Origin: Treponema_C sp050937815
GTDB taxonomy: Bacteria; Spirochaetota; Spirochaetia; Treponematales; Treponemataceae
Direction of reading: 5' to 3'
NCBI RefSeq assembly: GCF_050937815.1
Contig: NZ_JACDIJ010000002.1
Coordinates: 310,001 to 374,000 of the forward strand
Length of the DNA stretch: 64,000 nt
How positions within the stretch are numbered: the stretch's first letter is position 1; each line of letters starts with the position of its first letter. The position numbers were made by a program, and so were the translations under genes. A model generated the notes under the pieces. It did no database searches. It worked only from the letters and a program-made list of their open reading frames with translations, and was not told the origin of the DNA. Positions 58,896 to 64,000 of the stretch are shown here, piece by piece.

Positions 58896-60305
58896 ATGAT
58901 CAGTATGAATGCTTTGGCATGGGCGGGTTTGTTTATTGTGTTGGGCGTTGTATTGCGTGCGGCGATACCTTTTTTACGAAATAATCTTGTGTCTGCCAGT
59001 ATAATCGGCGGTGTTATCGGCTTTTTGGTAATGCAAACAGGTTTAATTAAAAATGCTACGGCAGCAGACTTCAGCAGTATTGCAGGGTTGTTATGGTCAT
59101 TTTCTTTTGCAAATATGGGACTCACGTTAGCTGCAAAACGAACCGTAAATAAAACCGAAAAAAAATCGCTTAAGGAAAGATTGGCGGACAGCCAATTTTC
59201 AGGTATTTGCGGTATGGGCTTTTTTTGGGTAATACCGTATGCTTTGACAGGACTTTTGGGATACGGAATACTTAAACTGATAGGCGGTTTTTTTGATATG
59301 GCGCCCGTATACGGACTTCAAGTTCCTTTTGCTTTTGCACAGGGACCGGGACAAAGCGTTACTTACGGTACTATGATGGAAAACGGGGGTGTGGTAAATG
59401 CGGTTCAGGTGGGAGTTACCTTTGCCGCTGCCGGTTTTTTAGTAGCCTTTTTAATTGGTGTCCCTTGGGTACGAAAGGGTATTGAAAAGGGACTTGCACC
59501 CTATGCCGGTAAAATGGACGAAGGAATGCTTAAAGGGCTGTATGAACCCGATCAGCAAGTATATTACGGCAAAGAAACTACGCATCCCGGTAATGTAGAC
59601 ACTTTGGCCTTTCATTTTTCTTTGGTAGGCATTACATGGGTTGCCGGACAGATTTTATGCCGTTTGTTCGGTATGATTCCCGGATTTGTAGGTGAAATCT
59701 TGTCCGGTTTTTTATATTTGTATGCTATGTTGGCAGCATATTTATTGCGTTGGATTATCGGTAAACTTGGTTTTGAAAAATATCTGGACAGAGGAACGCA
59801 AGTCCGTATTTCCGGTTTTTGTATCGATATGATGGTTACTGCGGCTTTTATGGCTATTTCGTTGTCCGTTATCGGTGCATGGATAATTCCTATTTTAGTT
59901 ATCATTGTTGTTTCTACTGTGTTCACCTATATAACTACTCGCTATTTCGGTGAACGCTTTGGCGGTAAACACGGTTTTGAACGAACTGTTGCTATATGGG
60001 GTACGTTGACCGGAACCAATGCTACAGGACAAGCTCTTTGTCGAATGGTAGATCCGAATCGTAAAACTTCCGTTTTGGAAGAACTCGGTCCTATCAATGC
60101 TATCAATGTTCCGGCTTGCTATGTTGTAATGCCTGCCATTATAGCATTTTCAGCGGGGCAACTTTCATTCGGACTCTTAGTTGCAGCATTGACGGGAACG
60201 GCAATTGTGTTTTTTATAGCTATGTTGGTTACTCGTACATGGGGTAAAAAAACCTATGATTTCAAAAAGGGGGAACTTTACTACAAAGTTGATGAAGTTG
60301 ATTGA
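58896..60305 (+). CDS. sodium/glutamate symporter (GltS-like)
   Basis: A 469-residue membrane protein with about 12 helices in two inverted halves. VPFAFAQGPGQSVTYGTMME and TLTGTNATGQALCRMVDP carry the paired re-entrant loop motifs of the GltS family. It would import glutamate or a related dicarboxylic amino acid with sodium. AAAGGGGG precedes the ATG at 58896. It probably shares a transcript with the C69 dipeptidase. Confidence 0.83.
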   Translation: MISMNALAWAGLFIVLGVVLRAAIPFLRNNLVSASIIGGVIGFLVMQTGLIKNATAADFSSIAGLLWSFSFANMGLTLAAKRTVNKTEKKSLKERLADSQFSGICGMGFFWVIPYALTGLLGYGILKLIGGFFDMAPVYGLQVPFAFAQGPGQSVTYGTMMENGGVVNAVQVGVTFAAAGFLVAFLIGVPWVRKGIEKGLAPYAGKMDEGMLKGLYEPDQQVYYGKETTHPGNVDTLAFHFSLVGITWVAGQILCRLFGMIPGFVGEILSGFLYLYAMLAAYLLRWIIGKLGFEKYLDRGTQVRISGFCIDMMVTAAFMAISLSVIGAWIIPILVIIVVSTVFTYITTRYFGERFGGKHGFERTVAIWGTLTGTNATGQALCRMVDPNRKTSVLEELGPINAINVPACYVVMPAIIAFSAGQLSFGLLVAALTGTAIVFFIAMLVTRTWGKKTYDFKKGELYYKVDEVD

Positions 60306-60340
60306 TTTTATATAGAAAATACATTAAAGACAAACTCAAT

Positions 60341-60387
60341 AAATCGGCTTTTTAACCAAGTTCTATTTGCTTTATAAAAGCCGATTT
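60341..60387. terminator. stem-loop after the GltS-like gene
   Basis: Perfect 12-base arms AAATCGGCTTTT / AAAAGCCGATTT (60341-60352 and 60376-60387). No T run follows outside the stem, so it may be a weak terminator. The remaining gap to 60598 shows no gene, only the folD leader. Confidence 0.5.
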
Positions 60388-60598
60388 AAAAACATACTGT
60401 TACAATTCGCGAATAAGTAAAAATCCGGTTTATCCTTTTGCGCGTTATTCGCAGCTGCTTGTCGGCTGCCGAACCGGTATCCGGTGAAAACAGGGCTAGA
60501 AATAAAATCATAAAATAATTATAGTAAAATTATAGCATAATTTTTCAACAGTATTGTATTCTTTTGTGCTGAATAATCTTAATTAAGGAAGGAGTTAT

Positions 60599-61474
60599 AT
60601 GAGCGCACAGATAATAGACGGTTTTGCAATCGCACAAAAAATACGCAGACAAATCGCTCTTGACGTTTCCGCATTAAAAAAAGACGGAATACATCCCTGT
60701 CTTGCGGTTATCCTTGTCGGTGAAAATCCTGCAAGCGTTTCCTATGTAAGCGCGAAAAAAAAAGCCCTTGCCGAAGCGGGTATGGCCGATAAGTCGGTTC
60801 TGTTAAACGCGGATATAAACGAGGCGGAATTATTGTCAATTATTGCCGATTTAAACCGCGACACAAGCGTACACGGTATTTTGGTTCAGCTGCCCCTGCC
60901 TTCTCATATCGATGAACAAAAAGTAATCGCTGCGATTGCGCCCGAAAAAGATGTAGACGGCTTTCATCCGGTGAATGCGGGCAATCTTTTAATCGGGCAA
61001 GCGGGCTTTGTTCCCTGTACACCCTGCGGTATTACCGTTTTGTTAAAAGAAGCGGGAATACCGACCGACGGAGCCAATGCAGTTGTTGTCGGGCGTTCGA
61101 ATATTGTAGGCAAACCTCTTGCTCTGCTTTTGGCGCGCAAAGATATAAATGCAACCGTAACCCTTTGTCATACCGGAACAAAAGATCTTGCCTCTTTTAC
61201 GCGCAATGCCGATATTTTGATAGCAGCTGCCGGGCGCCCCGGTACAATCAGTGCCGATATGATAAAGCCGGGGGCTGCGGTTATAGATGTGGGTGTAAAC
61301 CGCATTCCCGATAATACAAAAAAAAGCGGCTTCCGTTTAGTCGGTGATGTTGATTTTCAGGCAGCCCTCGATGTTGCAGGCCGGATTACGCCCGTACCCA
61401 AGGGAGTGGGGCCTATGACAATTGCTATGCTTTTGTGCAACACTCTGTATGCTGCGCGCGGCAGCTTTAAATAA
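60599..61474 (+). CDS. folD: methylenetetrahydrofolate dehydrogenase/cyclohydrolase
   Basis: A 291-residue bifunctional enzyme of one-carbon metabolism, converting 5,10-methylene- to 10-formyl-tetrahydrofolate. SYVSAKKKALAEAG contains the catalytic lysine; QLPLPSHIDEQKVI, DVDGFHPVNAGNL, PCTPCGITVLL, VVGRSNIVGKPLALLL and TPVPKGVGPMTIAMLL are all diagnostic. AAGGAAGGAG precedes the ATG. It is a stand-alone gene that converges on hydF. Confidence 0.97.
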   Translation: MSAQIIDGFAIAQKIRRQIALDVSALKKDGIHPCLAVILVGENPASVSYVSAKKKALAEAGMADKSVLLNADINEAELLSIIADLNRDTSVHGILVQLPLPSHIDEQKVIAAIAPEKDVDGFHPVNAGNLLIGQAGFVPCTPCGITVLLKEAGIPTDGANAVVVGRSNIVGKPLALLLARKDINATVTLCHTGTKDLASFTRNADILIAAAGRPGTISADMIKPGAAVIDVGVNRIPDNTKKSGFRLVGDVDFQAALDVAGRITPVPKGVGPMTIAMLLCNTLYAARGSFK

Positions 61475-61546
61475 TTGACATTCAAAATCAAATTTAACTT
61501 TTTTCCGTTGAAGCGAAAATTTTGAAATCATCCGTAACCGCAACGC

Positions 61547-62794
61547 CTATGTCTGTGCCGAGTACGATGTAAGTTCCGAAAGGTGTTGAGGAAAGGGCGC
61601 CAGGCTGCGCTGTAAAATTCCGTGCATATGTGCAATGGCGATGCCGTAATTGACGACGGGAACTCCCGCTTGTCTAGAGCGTGCAATACGGTTTTTCATT
61701 TCCGTTTCGGTAAGCATACAGGCGCCGCAGTGTACAATCAGTTTATGAGGCGAAAGGTCTTTCGGAAAATCGCCTCCTGAAGTAAAGGTGTAATCGGGTT
61801 TTGCGCCGCAAAAATTCTCTATCCAACCGGGAATTTTAACCGTTCCTATGTCCTTGCATTGGCGGTGATGGGTGCAGCCTTCGCATATAAGCACCTTGTC
61901 GCCGTCTTTCAGCCGTTTAAGCAGGGCCGCTCCTTGCAGCAAGGCCGATAAATCGCCCTTATAGCGCGCCATTAAAATCGAAAACGAGGTAAGGGGTATA
62001 TCTTCGGGACAGGAGGCTGCAATCGGGCCGAACACTTGAGAATCGGTGATAACAAGGGCGGGCCTTTGTGTTAAAAAAGAAAGGCTTTGCTTAAAGTTAT
62101 ACTCGCGCGAAATAACCGGAACACCTCCTTTTTCGAGGATGTCGCGGATTACCGCCTGCTGAGGTAAAATCAGGCGGCCTTTGGGGGCGGCTTCGTCAAT
62201 CGGTATAACAAGGACTACAATGTCGTTTTCTTCAATTAAGTCGGATACAAGGGGCTTTTGTTTTTCGCTTTTTTTAACAAGGGAGGCGAGCATTTCTTTT
62301 AATTCATGAATATGAAAAAGCGTTTTTGCGCTGACAAAGATTTCGTTAGGAGCGGCAGTGCCCGCACCGGAGGATTTTGCGGGTACAAGGTCGCTTTTAT
62401 TGTAGGCTATAACAAAGGGCAGTTTTTTTTCGCAAAATATATCGATAAGCCGCTGTTCCTCCGGACAAAAGCCCCTGCCCCGAACTTTTTCTTCCGCCTC
62501 GGCAACAAGGACGGCTATATCGGTTTTATCGATAATCTCTTCGGTTTTTCGGATGCGGAGTAAGCCCAATTCTCCCGTATCGTCGATGCCCGGTGTATCT
62601 ATAATAACCGCGGGGCCGAGGGGAAGCAGTTCCATCGCTTTTTTTACGGGGTCGGTTGTCGTTCCCTTAATATCCGAAACCACGCACAGATTTTGCCCGG
62701 TTACGGCATTAACAAGGCTCGACTTACCGGCATTGCGCTTGCCGAAAAAAGAAATATGAATGCGCTCGGCGGACGCTGTCGTATTTAAACTCAT
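61547..62794 (-). CDS. hydF: [FeFe]-hydrogenase maturation GTPase HydF
   Basis: A 415-residue scaffold GTPase. ISFFGKRNAGKSSLVNAV is the P-loop; KGTTTDPVKKAMEL and DTPGIDDTGELG are further GTPase motifs, and AYNKSDLVP gives base specificity. The C-terminal cluster domain has EGCTHHRQC (CxH) and VHCGACML (HCGxC), the ligands for the 4Fe-4S cluster. HydF assembles the di-iron precursor and delivers it to the hydrogenase. It follows hydG by 15 bases on the same strand. Confidence 0.95.
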   Translation of the reverse strand: MSLNTTASAERIHISFFGKRNAGKSSLVNAVTGQNLCVVSDIKGTTTDPVKKAMELLPLGPAVIIDTPGIDDTGELGLLRIRKTEEIIDKTDIAVLVAEAEEKVRGRGFCPEEQRLIDIFCEKKLPFVIAYNKSDLVPAKSSGAGTAAPNEIFVSAKTLFHIHELKEMLASLVKKSEKQKPLVSDLIEENDIVVLVIPIDEAAPKGRLILPQQAVIRDILEKGGVPVISREYNFKQSLSFLTQRPALVITDSQVFGPIAASCPEDIPLTSFSILMARYKGDLSALLQGAALLKRLKDGDKVLICEGCTHHRQCKDIGTVKIPGWIENFCGAKPDYTFTSGGDFPKDLSPHKLIVHCGACMLTETEMKNRIARSRQAGVPVVNYGIAIAHMHGILQRSLAPFPQHLSELTSYSAQT

Positions 62795-62809
62795 CCGTAT
62801 ACCCTCACA

Positions 62810-64000
62810 TTAAAAATAAAAGTCGCGCCGGTTTTTAACCTTAATGTTTTCGATGTTTTCCAACGTTTTTGCGCGCACCGTGTCCCGCGGTATGCGTGCG
62901 GCTTCTTTTTGAATCATCTTATAACCGATATTCTTTGTGGGCGCCGAAGCGTAATCTTCCAGATATTCGGAAAGGGTCATCAATGCGTTCGGGTGGCAGC
63001 AGTTAAGAATTTGCCCGCTTTTACACAAGCTCATAAAACGGTCGCCCGTGCGTCCCATCCGGTAACATGCCGTACAAAACGAGGGAATATGACCCGTTTC
63101 CATAAGCCGGCACACAATTTCGTCCAAGCTTCTTTGATCCGATACATCGAACTGTTCGGTATCGTGCGGCCGTTCCGTGTCGGTGTATCCGCCGACGGAA
63201 GTGCGCGATGCCCCGCTTATTTGAGAAACACCCAAGTCGAGGAGCCTGCCCCGTACCTTTTCGCTTTCGCGCGTGGAAATGATGATGCCCGTATAGGGAA
63301 CGGCAAGGCGGATACAGGCGGTTATCTTTGCAAAAATCTCGTCGTCTATCCCGTTATCGAAGGCCGCAGGGTCTACACCGTCTGCTTTTTTTATGCGCGG
63401 AACGCTGATTGTATGAGGTCCCACTCCGTGAACGGCTTCAAGGTGTTCGGCATGCATAAGAAGACCCGCGAATTCGTATTTATACATTTCCAAGCCGAAC
63501 AAAACGCCCAAACCCACATCATCTATACCGCCGTCCATTGCTCTGTCCATAGCTTCGGTGTGATACTCATAGTTATGCTTCGGGCCTGTCGGATGCAGTT
63601 TTTCATAACTTTGTTTATGGTAGGTTTCCTGAAACAAAATATAAGTGCCTATTTCGGCTTCGCAGAGCTTGCGGTAATTTTCAACAGTGGTTGCGGCAAT
63701 ATTGACGTTTACCCTGCGGATAGCCCCGTTTTTATGTTTTACCGAATACACGGTTTTAATGCTTTCTATGATGTATTCGATGGGATTGTTTACGGGGTCT
63801 TCTCCGGCTTCAAGGGCGAGCCGCTTATGCCCCATGTTTTGCAGGGCGATTACTTCTTTTTCTATTTCTTTTTGAGTGAGTTTTTTGCGCCGGATATGTT
63901 TATTTGCGTAGTGATAGGGACAGTATACGCAGCCGTTTACGCAATAGTTGGATAAATACAGGGGCGCAAAAATAACGATTCGGTTTCCGTAAAAGGCTTG
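62810..64000 (-). CDS. hydG: [FeFe]-hydrogenase maturase HydG, N-terminus beyond window
   Basis: A radical SAM tyrosine lyase that makes the CO and CN ligands of the hydrogenase H-cluster. The open frame continues past the ATG at 63835 to the right edge and includes APLYLSNYCVNGCVYCPYHY (the CxxxCxxC cluster motif), so the true start lies outside. The C-terminal cluster motif of HydG is present: SFCTACYRMGRTGDRFM with CHPNALMTL. HGVGPHTISVPRIKKADGVD is family-typical. It is partnered by hydF; hydE and the hydrogenase are not in the window. Confidence 0.95.
   Translation of the reverse strand, partial: QAFYGNRIVIFAPLYLSNYCVNGCVYCPYHYANKHIRRKKLTQKEIEKEVIALQNMGHKRLALEAGEDPVNNPIEYIIESIKTVYSVKHKNGAIRRVNVNIAATTVENYRKLCEAEIGTYILFQETYHKQSYEKLHPTGPKHNYEYHTEAMDRAMDGGIDDVGLGVLFGLEMYKYEFAGLLMHAEHLEAVHGVGPHTISVPRIKKADGVDPAAFDNGIDDEIFAKITACIRLAVPYTGIIISTRESEKVRGRLLDLGVSQISGASRTSVGGYTDTERPHDTEQFDVSDQRSLDEIVCRLMETGHIPSFCTACYRMGRTGDRFMSLCKSGQILNCCHPNALMTLSEYLEDYASAPTKNIGYKMIQKEAARIPRDTVRAKTLENIENIKVKNRRDFYF

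Noticed and set aside
60388..60598. Riboswitch upstream of folD
   Set aside because: I could not match the leader to any known riboswitch core; only a Shine-Dalgarno sequence is clear.
62909..63955. 348-codon plus-strand frame
   Set aside because: It lies fully antisense to hydG, whose radical SAM motifs are unambiguous.

Overview
The window looks like a chromosomal segment of a spirochaete, most probably a Treponema. The reasons are class I lysyl-tRNA synthetase, a cluster of lipoproteins and small beta-barrel proteins, a BspA-like leucine-rich lipoprotein, rubrerythrin, an RhuM protein, several toxin-antitoxin loci, and an integron with its integrase reading in the same direction as the cassettes, a layout reported for treponemes. 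No rRNA or tRNA gene was recognised. The species is not assignable from this window.

Layout. 1-9.7 kb (minus strand): yggT, dnaE, then a carbohydrate-type operon (LacI regulator, sodium:solute symporter, N-acylglucosamine 2-epimerase-like protein, neutral-ceramidase-like protein) with a LacI-type operator in its own promoter. 9.8-15.6 kb: dTDP-glucose 4,6-dehydratase; a three-gene unit with a signal-less substrate-binding-like protein, a HypB/CobW-like GTPase and a permease-less ABC ATPase; a divergent membrane protein/MarR pair. 15.7-18.2 kb: VapBC, DinJ plus a frameshifted YafQ, and RhuM. 18.3-23 kb: a complete BMP-type (nucleoside) ABC transporter with one degenerate ATP site. 23-28 kb: an Rpn-type nuclease, a heptamer tandem repeat, and a BspA-like lipoprotein and a DUF4469-like protein embedded in a dense set of palindromic elements whose loops are conserved while their stems change. 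28-31 kb: rubrerythrin, lysyl-tRNA synthetase, a VOC protein.

30.9-42.8 kb is a chromosomal integron region, visibly richer in A+T than its surroundings. The last 52 codons of an IntI-type integrase survive as a relic with internal stops, joined to the first codons of a ClbS-like gene. It is followed by an attI-like GTTAGAT and five attC sites in one orientation. Cassettes carry a restriction-modification pair, a very large helicase with a nuclease-like C-terminus, a C39-like lipoprotein with a barrel protein, a toxin-antitoxin pair with a frameshifted toxin, and a membrane protein. Degenerate attC fragments and a Fic gene follow.

43-64 kb: a MNT/HEPN pair, ClbS-like protein, SH3, ankyrin and trypsin-like secreted proteins, malQ, a chemoreceptor, adk, an extended rarA, a lipoprotein and outer-membrane protein, a C69 dipeptidase beside a GltS-like symporter, folD, and the [FeFe]-hydrogenase maturation genes hydF and hydG (hydG runs off the right end).

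A recurring feature is a good -10 box only 6-7 bases before the ATG with no Shine-Dalgarno sequence (rmlB, marR, its divergent neighbour, lysS, fic, mntA, the cassette toxin), which predicts leaderless mRNAs.
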